Positions 8,371 through 19,484 of a stretch of DNA of 64,000 bases are shown piece by piece (positions within the stretch are counted from its first letter, which is position 1; each line of letters starts with the position of its first letter). Where the stretch lies: the NCBI GenBank assembly GCA_002304345.1, contig NEUU01000017.1, positions 1 through 64,000 on the forward strand. The letters are read 5' to 3'. The notes under the pieces are model-generated. The model ran no database searches. It was given only the letters and a program-made list of their open reading frames with translations, and was not told the DNA's origin. The position numbers and the translations under genes are program-made. This stretch comes from Verrucomicrobia bacterium Tous-C9LFEB. GTDB taxonomy: Bacteria; Verrucomicrobiota; Verrucomicrobiia; Methylacidiphilales; UBA1321.

Positions 8371-8964
8371 ATGGGCGCACGACTTAACATTCTTCCCGAC
8401 GAGCGGATCAGTTCGCTGACTCCGTCGTTGGAGAATCGTCTCATCTCCGTCGGCGAACAGGTCCGTCCGGAAAATTTCCCCAGCCTGTGCGACGGCATGA
8501 TCCGTCACGTCCTCGAACAGGGTTTCGAACTCGCCGGGGCCGACAGCGGACTCGTTTGGCTGCTCGATGCGACCCGCGAGAATTTGGTGCCGTGCTATGG
8601 CGTGGGCGAATCGGCGGAAAAGCTGGTCCTGAATTATCACCAGCCGCTGCGCGAAGGCATCGTCAGCATGGTCATGATGAGCGAACAGCCTTTCGTGGAA
8701 AACGAAGTCTTCAAGAACGCGCACCATAGCAAGATCGTCGACATGAAATTGCAGCAGCAGACGTACGCCATGATCGTCGTGCCCTTTTACTTTTTGCGCC
8801 AATGCCGCGGGGTCATCTCCTGCGTGCAGCTCAAGGAGCCCGGCTCCGATGATATCGATCCGCCCGGATTCCGGGCCGAACATCTTCAGGCGATCCAGCG
8901 CGCGGCCTCGGTGCTCACCGAGTTGATCGATTACCGCCTCCTGCGGCAAACCGTGCAATGGTAA
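8371..8964 (+). CDS. GAF-domain sensor protein
   Basis: 197 aa. Residues about 35-190 look like a single GAF domain: DGMIRHVLEQGFELAGADSGLVWLLD, then LREGIVSMVMMSEQPFVENE, then MIVVPFYFLRQCRGVISCVQLKE. GAF domains bind small ligands or cyclic nucleotides, or sense redox and light. No kinase, cyclase or HTH output domain is fused, so it should act by protein contact. It follows the small protein by 41 bp and precedes the subtilase gene by 49 bp, suggesting co-transcription. Confidence 0.8.
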   Translation: MGARLNILPDERISSLTPSLENRLISVGEQVRPENFPSLCDGMIRHVLEQGFELAGADSGLVWLLDATRENLVPCYGVGESAEKLVLNYHQPLREGIVSMVMMSEQPFVENEVFKNAHHSKIVDMKLQQQTYAMIVVPFYFLRQCRGVISCVQLKEPGSDDIDPPGFRAEHLQAIQRAASVLTELIDYRLLRQTVQW

Positions 8965-9013
8965 TCGTGGACTTGTCGTCCCACGATTCGTTTCCTATGC
9001 TTGAGTCTCGCTC

Positions 9014-9805
9014 ATGAACAAGCTTTTGAGTCTGGATGTCGCACGGCAATCGCTCCGGGAGGGAACCGGGCGTGGAGTCAAGATCGCCATCATCGATTCC
9101 GGCATCGACGTGACGCATCCCGCGCTGGCCGGACTCACGCTCGCGGACGACATCGCGGTGGTGGATAAGGGGCATTACATCGATGTCATTCCCGGCGGCG
9201 GCGTGGACCTGTACGGTCACGGCACCGCCATCGCGCACATCATTCACTCCATCGCGCCGGAAGCGGAGATTGGCAGCATTCGCGTGCTCGGAGACCGACT
9301 GAATTCCCGCACGGCGATTATTCAAGAGGGGGCCCGGCAGGCGCTCGACCTCGGTTACCACATCCTCAATTGCAGTTTCGGTTGCGGCATCGAGGAGCAC
9401 ATTCTCAAGTACAAGGCGTGGATTGACGAAGCCTACCTCAAGGGCGTGCATATCGTTGCCGCCTGCAATAATGTCGATTTTCACAAGCCCGAGTGGCCCG
9501 GCTATTTTCCGTCTGTCTTTACGGTGAACTTCTGCCAGACCGAACGGCCCGACCAGTTCTTTTATTCGCCCGGCTACATGGTCGAATTCGCCGCGCGTGG
9601 TGAAGACGTGGAAGTGCCATGGAGTGGCGGCGGCTACAAGAAGGTCACCGGCACCAGCTACGCCACGCCGCACATTGTCGGCATGCTTGCGCGGCTCATC
9701 AGCCGCATTCCCGGCATTCGCCCGCTCGAAGCCAAGGCGCTCATGCAACGGCTCGCCGACGCCCCGCCGCTCCAGGGCGAGGCGCGTCAGGAACTGGCTT
9801 CCTGA
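9014..9805 (+). CDS. Cytosolic subtilisin-like serine protease (S8)
   Basis: 263 aa with an intact subtilase triad: Asp28 in IAIIDSGIDVTHP, His69 in LYGHGTAIAHI, Ser215 in GTSYATPH, and an oxyanion Asn in AACNNVD (152/153). There is no signal peptide and no inhibitory prodomain, so it is either an intracellular protease or one activated by partners. At 263 residues it is close to a bare catalytic domain. It ends the sigma-small-GAF-protease series, which suggests regulated proteolysis, but the substrate is unknown. A dispersed palindrome follows immediately. Confidence 0.9.
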   Translation: MNKLLSLDVARQSLREGTGRGVKIAIIDSGIDVTHPALAGLTLADDIAVVDKGHYIDVIPGGGVDLYGHGTAIAHIIHSIAPEAEIGSIRVLGDRLNSRTAIIQEGARQALDLGYHILNCSFGCGIEEHILKYKAWIDEAYLKGVHIVAACNNVDFHKPEWPGYFPSVFTVNFCQTERPDQFFYSPGYMVEFAARGEDVEVPWSGGGYKKVTGTSYATPHIVGMLARLISRIPGIRPLEAKALMQRLADAPPLQGEARQELAS

Positions 9806-9810
9806 TTTTT

Positions 9811-9976
9811 TGACGAAATTAACGGAATTTACGAAATTGAAAACAAACCGTTTCATTCATCAGGAAAGCCGGAACATCGGTCAGAACCACTGACCCATTT
9901 TCTTGATTTCCTGAGTTCCTGATACAATCCGTTTTGCCATTACTTCCCCATTTCGTAAATTCCGTTAATTTCGTCA
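9811..9976. repeat. Dispersed AT-rich palindrome, copy 2
   Basis: Left arm 9811-9838 and right arm 9950-9976 share the core of the copy at 5549, in inverted orientation. Their central 110 bp differ from copy 1 and contain a second, smaller inverted pair (TCAGGAAA / TTTCCTGA). It separates the subtilase gene from trpG/pabA. Confidence 0.9.
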
Positions 9977-10060
9977 AAAAGTTCCCTTCTCTTCGTTCTA
10001 CACAGGAGTTGCAATGGGTCGGAGATAGTGCCAAATTGGCAAAACCTCGAATTGGAAAAT

Positions 10061-10633
10061 ATGTTGCTGGTCATCGATAACTACGACTCTTTCACCTACA
10101 ATCTCGTGCAATACTTTGGCGAGATGGGGGCCACGGTGGTGGTGAAGCGCAACGACGAAATCACGCTCGATGAAATCGCCGCGCTCAAACCTGCCAAGAT
10201 CATCATTTCCCCCGGCCCCTGCACGCCGAAGGAAGCCGGTCTTTCCAATGCGGTGATTCAAAAGTTCGGCCCTACCACGCCGCTGCTCGGCGTCTGTCTC
10301 GGGCACCAGTGCATCGGCGAAGTCTACGGCGGCCACGTCATCCGCGCGCCGCGCCTCATGCATGGCAAGACCTCGCCCATCCATCACAACGGGCAGGGGG
10401 TTTTCGCCAAGCTGCCGGACCCGTTCGAAGCCACGCGCTATCATTCGCTGATCGTCGAGCGCGAAACCTTTCCTGACGCGGTCCTCGAGATCACTGCTGA
10501 GACGGCGGAAAAGGAAATCATGGGCCTGCGCCACCGTCAGTACCCCATCTACGGCGTGCAGTTCCATCCCGAATCCATTTTGACTCAGCACGGTAAAAAC
10601 CTTCTCCGGAATTTTCTCGAACTCTCCGCATGA
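10061..10633 (+). CDS. trpG: Anthranilate / aminodeoxychorismate synthase glutamine amidotransferase
   Basis: 190 aa, a class I glutamine amidotransferase that supplies ammonia from glutamine to chorismate in tryptophan (TrpG) or folate (PabA) synthesis. Visible are the N-terminal strand [20 protein letters not shown], the oxyanion PGPCTP, nucleophile Cys79 in [11 protein letters not shown], and the His/Glu pair in FHPES. The two roles cannot be separated by eye, and many bacteria use one protein for both. The start is ATG 10061, where the family begins; an upstream ATG at 10028 adds residues unlike the family. It overlaps the glutamate dehydrogenase gene by 4 bp, an unusual partner. Confidence 0.88.
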   Translation: MLLVIDNYDSFTYNLVQYFGEMGATVVVKRNDEITLDEIAALKPAKIIISPGPCTPKEAGLSNAVIQKFGPTTPLLGVCLGHQCIGEVYGGHVIRAPRLMHGKTSPIHHNGQGVFAKLPDPFEATRYHSLIVERETFPDAVLEITAETAEKEIMGLRHRQYPIYGVQFHPESILTQHGKNLLRNFLELSA

Positions 10634-11886
10634 AAGTTCTGTTGCAGAATCCGACTTTTCGGATGGCCTGCCAGCAGTTCGATGGGGCCGCCGATTTTTT
10701 GGGACTCGATGCCTCGATTCGCGAACGGGTGAAATGGCCCAAGCGGCTCATCAGCGTGGCCGTGCCGGTCAAGCTCGACAATGGCGACGTCAAAGTCTTT
10801 GAAGGTCACCGCGTCCAGCATCACCTCACTCTCGGTCCGACCAAGGGCGGTTTGCGTTTCAGTCCCAGCGTGGATATTGGCGAAGTCGCGGCCCTCGCGA
10901 TGTGGATGAGCTGGAAGTGCGCGCTCGCGGGATTGCCCTATGGCGGAGCGAAGGGCGGCATCGCCTGCGATCCGCTCCGGATGAGCCCGCGCGAACTCGA
11001 AGCGCTCACGCGCCGTTACACCGTGGAAATGATTCCCTTCATCGGACCGCACATCGATGTGATGGCACCCGACATGGGTACGAACGAACAAACCATGGCG
11101 TGGATGTACGACACCTATTCCACCCATGCCGGTCACGCGGTGCCGAGCATCGTCACCGGCAAGCCGGTCAGCATCGGCGGCTCCATGGGCCGCCGGGAAG
11201 CGACCGGTCGCGGCGTGGCGTTTGTCACCAGTCGTGCCTTGGAAATTTTGAAGATGCCCGCCGATAGTCGCATCATCGTGCAAGGCTTTGGCAATGTCGG
11301 CAGCTACGCGGCTTACGGACTCGCCAAGTACGGCGCGAAGATCGTCGGCGTTGGCGATCGTACCGGTGCGTTGTACGATCCCAAGGGTCTCGATGTGGAG
11401 AAATTATTCATTCACTTTCAGACGCACGCCACGCTGGATGATTTCCCGCAGGGCGAGCGCATGACCAACGAGGAATTGCTCGTGCAATCGTGCGACGTCT
11501 TGATTCCCGCCGCGACGGAGCGCGTGATCACCGCCGAGATTGCCGCCAGGTTGCAATGTCGCGTGCTGGCCGAGGCCGCGAACGGTCCGACCACGTTCGA
11601 AGCCGATGCGGTGTTGAAACAGCGCGGCGACATCTTTGTGATTCCCGACGTGCTCTGCAACGCGGGCGGCGTCATCGTCAGTTACTTTGAGTGGGTGCAG
11701 GACCTGCAGAATTTCTTTTGGACCGAAGTCGAAGTGTTCGACAAACTCTACCGGATTTTGTCGCAGACCTTCGATCAGGTGCTGAAGGAAGCGCGCCAGA
11801 AAAACATCGACCACCGCACTGCTGCACTCACGCTTGGAATTCAAAAAGTGGTCGACGCGAAGAAAATCAGAGGGTTGTTTCCGTGA
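10630..11886 (+). CDS. gdhA: Glu/Leu/Phe/Val dehydrogenase family protein (glutamate dehydrogenase)
   Basis: 418 aa, the usual length for catabolic-type hexameric glutamate dehydrogenases. It interconverts glutamate with 2-oxoglutarate and ammonia using NAD(P). Motifs: substrate-side [11 protein letters not shown] and [13 protein letters not shown] (catalytic lysine region), [14 protein letters not shown], then the Rossmann glycine motif [22 protein letters not shown] versus NADP use is not assigned. The ATGA overlap with the amidotransferase gene and the GTGA overlap with the next gene indicate a tightly coupled three-gene unit. Confidence 0.93.
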   Translation: MKVLLQNPTFRMACQQFDGAADFLGLDASIRERVKWPKRLISVAVPVKLDNGDVKVFEGHRVQHHLTLGPTKGGLRFSPSVDIGEVAALAMWMSWKCALAGLPYGGAKGGIACDPLRMSPRELEALTRRYTVEMIPFIGPHIDVMAPDMGTNEQTMAWMYDTYSTHAGHAVPSIVTGKPVSIGGSMGRREATGRGVAFVTSRALEILKMPADSRIIVQGFGNVGSYAAYGLAKYGAKIVGVGDRTGALYDPKGLDVEKLFIHFQTHATLDDFPQGERMTNEELLVQSCDVLIPAATERVITAEIAARLQCRVLAEAANGPTTFEADAVLKQRGDIFVIPDVLCNAGGVIVSYFEWVQDLQNFFWTEVEVFDKLYRILSQTFDQVLKEARQKNIDHRTAALTLGIQKVVDAKKIRGLFP

Positions 11887-12722
11887 TCGATCGTATCCGT
11901 TGGGTTCGTTTCCTTTTTGTTTGGGCTATCGTCTGTTTTTATGGACAGACCCTAAGTCCGCTCGTTGCCGCCGAAGGCGCGGAGACTCCCGCCGCTCCCG
12001 CCAAGCTTTCGGGCAAGATGATCACGCTCGGCGATTTCGGCGCGGAAGATCTCGGTTATCTGGTGCTCCCGCTCGTCGCTCCGGCGGGTGGCGTGGTGAT
12101 CATTCACGACCGCTTCGGTCTCGATGAACACACCAAGCGGCTCACCGAGGAATTTGCCGGCAAAGGTTACCTCGCCATCGCGGTCGACCTCTACAATGGC
12201 CGCAGCTCCAACGATCCCGCCCAAGCCAATGTGTTGCTCTCCAATTTACGCATCGAGTCGGCGATGAAAACCATCCAGGCCGGTGAACGCCTGCTCAAGG
12301 AAAGCCCCCGGCTCAAGGTCCCCCACGTGGCGCTGGTGGGCTGCAATTCCGGTGGGACCATCGCCATTCTCGCCGCGCAGCAGATCAAGGACATTGACGC
12401 CGTGGCCGCCGTGAATCCCATGATCGCGCCGCGCGAAAAAAAGATCTCCAAGTATCGCGTTTCCATCATCCTGATCAATGCCGGAACCCCGCCCGCCGGT
12501 CTGGAAGAATTCCAGAAGCTCATGGACGACATGCGCAATCCGCTCGCGGTTTACACCCTCGAAGGTGTGCCCGAAGGTTTTGCCGATCCCCGCAGCGCCA
12601 ATCACAATGCCTCGCACGCCGCGAAGGCGTGGCAGATGGTCGACGACTTTCTGAAACGCGAATTCGCCAAGCCCGAAAAAGCACCCTCGATCATCGATAA
12701 GGTTGAGGATTTCTTTAAATAA
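11883..12722 (+). CDS. Exported dienelactone hydrolase-fold protein, catalytic residues apparently lost
   Basis: 279 aa. An N-terminal hydrophobic signal (about 8-30, ending PLVAAEGAE) suggests export. The rest follows the dienelactone hydrolase alpha/beta fold (VVIIHDRFGLDEHTKRL; FAGKGYLAIAVDLYNG). In the family the nucleophile elbow is Gx(C/S)xGG; here it reads G153-C-N-S-G-G, placing Asn155 at the nucleophile position. The His of the usual HGF motif is Glu in PEGFADP (231-233), and the Asp loop (GEEDP) reads NAGTPP. All three catalytic positions therefore look changed, and it is probably a binding protein or a very divergent enzyme. The GTG start overlaps the gdhA stop. Confidence 0.75.
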   Translation: MIDRIRWVRFLFVWAIVCFYGQTLSPLVAAEGAETPAAPAKLSGKMITLGDFGAEDLGYLVLPLVAPAGGVVIIHDRFGLDEHTKRLTEEFAGKGYLAIAVDLYNGRSSNDPAQANVLLSNLRIESAMKTIQAGERLLKESPRLKVPHVALVGCNSGGTIAILAAQQIKDIDAVAAVNPMIAPREKKISKYRVSIILINAGTPPAGLEEFQKLMDDMRNPLAVYTLEGVPEGFADPRSANHNASHAAKAWQMVDDFLKREFAKPEKAPSIIDKVEDFFK

Positions 12723-13171
12723 AAGTTTTCGGTTTTCAGTTCGAAGTTTTCAGTAAGAATCGGCAAATGGCCATTATTCGTGATTTCAAGGATCTGCAGG
12801 CATGGCAAAGAGCGCGTGAATTGACTCGTCATGTTTACACGATTTGCCGGAACGGCCCTCTTGCCAAGGACTACGGATTGAAAGACCAAATTCAGCGGGC
12901 CGCCGTGTCGGTCATGTCCAATATTGCGGAAGGTTTTGAACGGATTGGACAAGCCGAAAAGCTTCAATATCTCAATGTGGCCCGGGCGAGTTGTGCGGAA
13001 GTGCGAAGTCTGTTTGTTGTAGCGATCGATGTGGGTTACTTGGACGAGAAGACTTTTCGAGAAGGGGATGAGCTGACGACGCAGACGAGTCGTTTGATTA
13101 CCGGTTTGATCAAAGTTATTCGCGCGAGAACTTCCCCCAACTGAAAACCGAAAACTTCGAACTGAAAACTT
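12722..13171. mobile_element. Inverted-repeat-flanked four-helix-bundle cassette
   Basis: The gene at 12767-13144 is bracketed by inverted copies of a 20-bp sequence, GTTTTCAGTTCGAAGTTTTC: 12732-12751 on plus and 13150-13169 on minus. Both are extended by further GTTTTC modules to about 33 bp. A third copy sits at 41702-41721 in the prophage. There is no transposase. The arrangement resembles a passenger cassette carried by terminal palindromic repeats; mobility is inferred, not shown. Confidence 0.6.
12767..13144 (+). CDS. Four helix bundle protein (S23/IVS-like family)
   Basis: 125 aa. It matches the stand-alone relatives of proteins encoded in 23S rRNA intervening sequences and of Avd of diversity-generating retroelements. 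It opens with IRDFKDLQAWQRARELTRHVY, followed by a second helix (QIQRAAVSVMSNIAEGFERIG, the family's strongest motif), then YLNVARASCAEVRSLFVVA and a last helix (TSRLITGLIKVIRA). The biochemical role is unknown. Its two ends lie within a few dozen bases of inverted repeats, and it interrupts the spacing between the hydrolase-like gene and the lipoate ligase gene. No reverse transcriptase or template repeat is near it. Confidence 0.9.
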   Translation: MAIIRDFKDLQAWQRARELTRHVYTICRNGPLAKDYGLKDQIQRAAVSVMSNIAEGFERIGQAEKLQYLNVARASCAEVRSLFVVAIDVGYLDEKTFREGDELTTQTSRLITGLIKVIRARTSPN

Positions 13172-13178
13172 TCCCCCT

Positions 13179-13841
13179 ATGAATTGGCGTTTGATACTCG
13201 ATCCCGCCTCCGCCGCCGCCTACAACATGGCGGCGGACGAAGCGTTGTTGCGCGAAGTGACGGCTCCGATTCTGCGGATTTACAATTGGGCGGAGGACGC
13301 GCAGACGATTGGGTATTTCCAAAAAGCCGAAGTCGCGATTCCCGGCGTGCCGATGGTGCGTCGTTACACGGGCGGAGGATTGGTCGATCATCGGCACGAT
13401 CAGACGTACACCGTGATCCTGCCCCGCTCGCATCCGTGGATGGAATTGCCGACACCGGAGAGCTACTCGAAAATTCACGAGGGCGTGCTTGCCGCGATTC
13501 AACGTCTTGGCATTCCTGCGCAACTCGCGCCGTGCTGCGATGAGAACGAATCCGCTGCCTGTTTTCAAAAAGCGGTGAAGTACGACATCACCGCGCCCGA
13601 TGGCGTCAAGATTTCCGGCGCGGCGCAGCGTCGCACCCGCGAAGGCTTGTTGCATCAGGGCAGTATTTTGTTGCCGGACCCGACCCAAAACGAGGCGCTC
13701 TACGAACTCCTCGGGCAGGTAATGGGCGAGACTTTGGGGTTCGATTGGACGCTCGGCGAGTTGACCGAATCCGAACAAAAACGCGCCCACATTTTGGCGG
13801 TGGAGCGTTATGCGACCGACGCGTGGAACCATCGCGTGTAG
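13179..13841 (+). CDS. Lipoate-protein ligase A family protein
   Basis: 220 aa, a single biotin/lipoate-ligase catalytic domain. Visible are MAADEALLREV, the RRYTGGGLVDH glycine-rich lipoyl-AMP loop (compare RRxSGGGAVYH), the catalytic lysine in DGVKISGAAQRRTREGLLHQGSIL, and a hydrophobic C-terminus. It lacks the C-terminal accessory domain of E. coli LplA, so it may be an LplA-type ligase needing a partner, a LipM/LipL-like transferase, or a salvage enzyme. The start ATG lies eight bases after the repeat that ends the four-helix cassette, so its original leader may have been replaced. Confidence 0.82.
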   Translation: MNWRLILDPASAAAYNMAADEALLREVTAPILRIYNWAEDAQTIGYFQKAEVAIPGVPMVRRYTGGGLVDHRHDQTYTVILPRSHPWMELPTPESYSKIHEGVLAAIQRLGIPAQLAPCCDENESAACFQKAVKYDITAPDGVKISGAAQRRTREGLLHQGSILLPDPTQNEALYELLGQVMGETLGFDWTLGELTESEQKRAHILAVERYATDAWNHRV

Positions 13842-13879
13842 CGATCAGCCGCGTCGCGGTGCAAGCTATTGGCTGATAA

Positions 13880-16558
<2,679 letters not shown>

Positions 16559-16581
16559 TCTACTACACCTGACATAATACT

Positions 16582-19188
16582 ATGCCTCCTGAACCTCAAG
16601 ATCCGGCATCTTCCTTATTCGCCCAGAACGAACGTCTGGGCAAAATCAACGTCGCCGACGAAATCAAGAATTCGTTCCTTGATTACTCCATGTCGGTCAT
16701 CATCTCGCGCGCCCTCCCGGACGTGCGCGATGGATTGAAGCCCTCGCAACGCCGCATTTTGTTGGCGATGCACGATCTCAATCTCTACCCCGGACGCCAA
16801 CATCGTAAGTGCGCCAAGATTTGCGGTGACACCTCGGGTAATTACCACCCCCACGGTGAAGCCGTCATCTACCCCACACTCGTCCACATGGCGCAGTCGT
16901 GGGCCATGCGCGAGATGCTCGTCGATGGTCAGGGTAACTTCGGCTCGGTGGAAGGTGACCCGCCCGCCGCCATGCGTTATACGGAAGCCCGCTTAACGCA
17001 CCTCGGCGCCGCCCTCATGACGGACATGGATCAGGACACCGTCGATTTCGTCCCGAATTACGACGAAATGCGCACGGAGCCGGTCGTATTTCCCGCCGCG
17101 TTCCCGAATCTGCTCGTCAACGGCGGCACGGGCATCGCCGTCGGTATGGCGACCAATTTGCCCCCGCACAATCTCGGTGAAGTCATCGACGGCATCTGTG
17201 CCCAGATTGATAATCCGGAAATCACGATTCCCCAATTGATGAAGCACATCAAGGGACCCGATTTCCCCACCGGTTGCAGCATCCTTGGCACCGAGGGCAT
17301 CAAGAACTACTTCAACACCGGTCGCGGCAGTGTCCGCGCCCGTGGCCGCATCCACACCGAAGAGCACAAGGGCGGACGCGAGTTCATCGTCATCACGGAA
17401 ATCCCGTACAACGTCAACCGCGCCGAACTCGTCAAACGCATTGCCGAGCTGGTCAATGAGAAGGTCCTCTCCGACATCACCGCCATCCGCGATGAATCGG
17501 ACGAGAACACCCGCGTCGTCATCGAGCTCAAGCGCGATGCCGTCACGAAGGTCGTGATCAACAACCTCTACAAGCTGACCGCGCTGGAATCCTCCTTCTC
17601 GGCCAACATGCTGGCGATCGACGGCGGCCGCCCCAAGATTTTGAACCTCAAGGAGATCATCAATTGCTATATTGAGCATCGCCGCGAGGTCATCATGCGC
17701 CGCACGCGCTACCTGCTGCGCAAGGCCCAGGCGCGCGCCGAGGTCTTGGAAGGTTACCTCATTGCCTTGTCGAACCTCGATGAATTCATCCGCATCATCC
17801 GCGATTCCGCCAATCGCGACGAGGCCCGGATTCAACTCCTCGCCTACGAATTCACCAAGGCGAAGGTGGAACACTTCGGCATCGTCATCCATCAGGAAGC
17901 GCGCCTCACCAACGGCCGTTACCTCATCAGCGAAGACCAGGTCAACGCCATCCTCGAACTGCGCCTTTACCAACTCACCGGGTTGGAACGCGACAAGATC
18001 GCGGAAGAATACAAGGGCCTGCTCGAGACCATCACCGACCTGATGGACATCCTCGCCAAGGAAGCCCGCGTTCTGTCGATCATCAAGCAGGAACTCACGA
18101 TCATCCGCGAAAAACACGCCGAAAAGCGCCGCACCGACATCATTCCCGACGAGGGTGAGATGGCGATCGAGGACTTGATCGCCAACGAAGGCGTGATCAT
18201 CACGATCACCCACAACAGCCTCATCAAGCGCACCAACATCAGCAGCTACCGCGCCCAAAAACGCGGCGGCAAGGGCGTCATCGGCATGACCACCCGCGAC
18301 GCCGAGAAATCGGAAGACGCGGATTTCGTCGAGCATCTCTTCACCGCCTCCACGCACGACTACCTCATGTTCTTCACGAACACGGGCCGCGTCTACGTCG
18401 AGCGCGTGCACGAGATTCCCGACATGGGCCGCGCCGCGAAGGGCCGCAGCATTGCGAACCTGCTCGAATTCAAGGGCGATGAGAAAGTCGCCGCCTTGAT
18501 CCGCATCACCTCCCGCAAGGACGCCAAGGGCGAGGATGCCACCTGGAAATCAGGTGAATTCCTCCTCTTCGCCACCGCGCAGGGCACGGTGAAGAAATCC
18601 TCGCTGGAAGACTACAGCAACATGCGCAAGGGTGGCATCATTGCCATCGGTATCGAAGCGGGCGACTCCCTCATCGAAGTGAAGCTCACCAGCGGTCACG
18701 ACGAGGCCGTCCTCATCACCCGCGAGGGCATGAGCATCCGCTTCGAGGAATCCGACGTCCGCTGCATGGGCCGTCCCGCCACCGGCGTGCGCGGTATTTC
18801 CCTCGAAAAGGGCGACAACGTGGTGGCTCTCGCCATCGTGAACCCGCAGGCCACTTTGCTGGTCGCGGGCGAAAACGGTATCGGCAAGCGCACGGCGTTC
18901 GACGAATACCGCAAGCAATCCCGCGGCGGCAAAGGCATCATCACGATGAAGACCACCGACAAGACCGGCAAGGTCGTCGGCGCTCTCAGCGTGACCGATT
19001 CCGACGAGATCATGCTCCTCACTCAGGGTGGTCAGATGGTTCGCACCCCGGTGAATAACATCCGCGAAGCCGGTCGCAACACGCAGGGCGTGAAACTGGT
19101 CGACCTCGAGGACAAGGACAAGCTCCTCGCCATCGCCCCTGTCATCACCGACGAACAGGAAGAAAAGGAAAGCGAGACGGAAGCGTAA
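16582..19188 (+). CDS. gyrA: DNA gyrase subunit A
   Basis: 868 aa, the DNA-cleaving half of gyrase. The N-terminus has [21 protein letters not shown]-like sequence (here [20 protein letters not shown]), and the catalytic tyrosine lies in [10 protein letters not shown]. A coiled-coil gate and a C-terminal beta-pinwheel follow. The GyrA box is present as QKRGGKG (about residue 558), which in the family wraps DNA and distinguishes gyrase from topoisomerase IV. In the quinolone-resistance region the sequence is [13 protein letters not shown], with Glu and Ile/Tyr near the residues known as Ser83/Asp87 in E. coli; resistance cannot be judged from this. Confidence 0.97.
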   Translation: [868 protein letters not shown]

Positions 19189-19382
19189 ACGAGAGCCAAG
19201 TCAAATCGCAAAAGTCAAAGGTCAAAATGACAGCAGTAAAAGCAAAACCTTTATTGCTGTCGGATTCGATGAACCCGACGAGGTTGATTGAATAACGCCT
19301 TTGACTTTTGAGTTTGGATTTAGAGCATTCTAAAGTATATGGCACAGCCCTTGGCTCTGCGCGGTGCTACCGCACGTTCCCT

Positions 19383-19453
19383 TTCCCTCTATCAAGAGGG
19401 GTGGCGCGGAGCGCCGGGGTGTGTGTCCTTGCCCCTCTATCGCACTTCGGTGC
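19383..19453. repeat. Three small tandem hairpins
   Basis: Hairpins CCCTCT/AGAGGG (19385-19400), GGCGC/GCGCC (19403-19415) and GCAC-TTCG-GTGC (19442-19453) stand in the 296-bp gap between gyrA and the SGNH gene. They could end gyrA transcription, although no T-run follows. The rest of the gap (19189-19382) shows no gene or signal I can support. Confidence 0.6.
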
Positions 19454-19484
19454 TCGATACTTTAAAATACAGTAACTCTGCTTT

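Noticed and set aside
12767-13144. Accessory (Avd) gene of a diversity-generating retroelement
   Set aside because: No reverse transcriptase, template repeat or variable-repeat target nearby; only the four-helix fold is shared.
16582-19188. Topoisomerase IV instead of gyrase
   Set aside because: The GyrA box QKRGGKG and the adjacent gyrB support gyrase.
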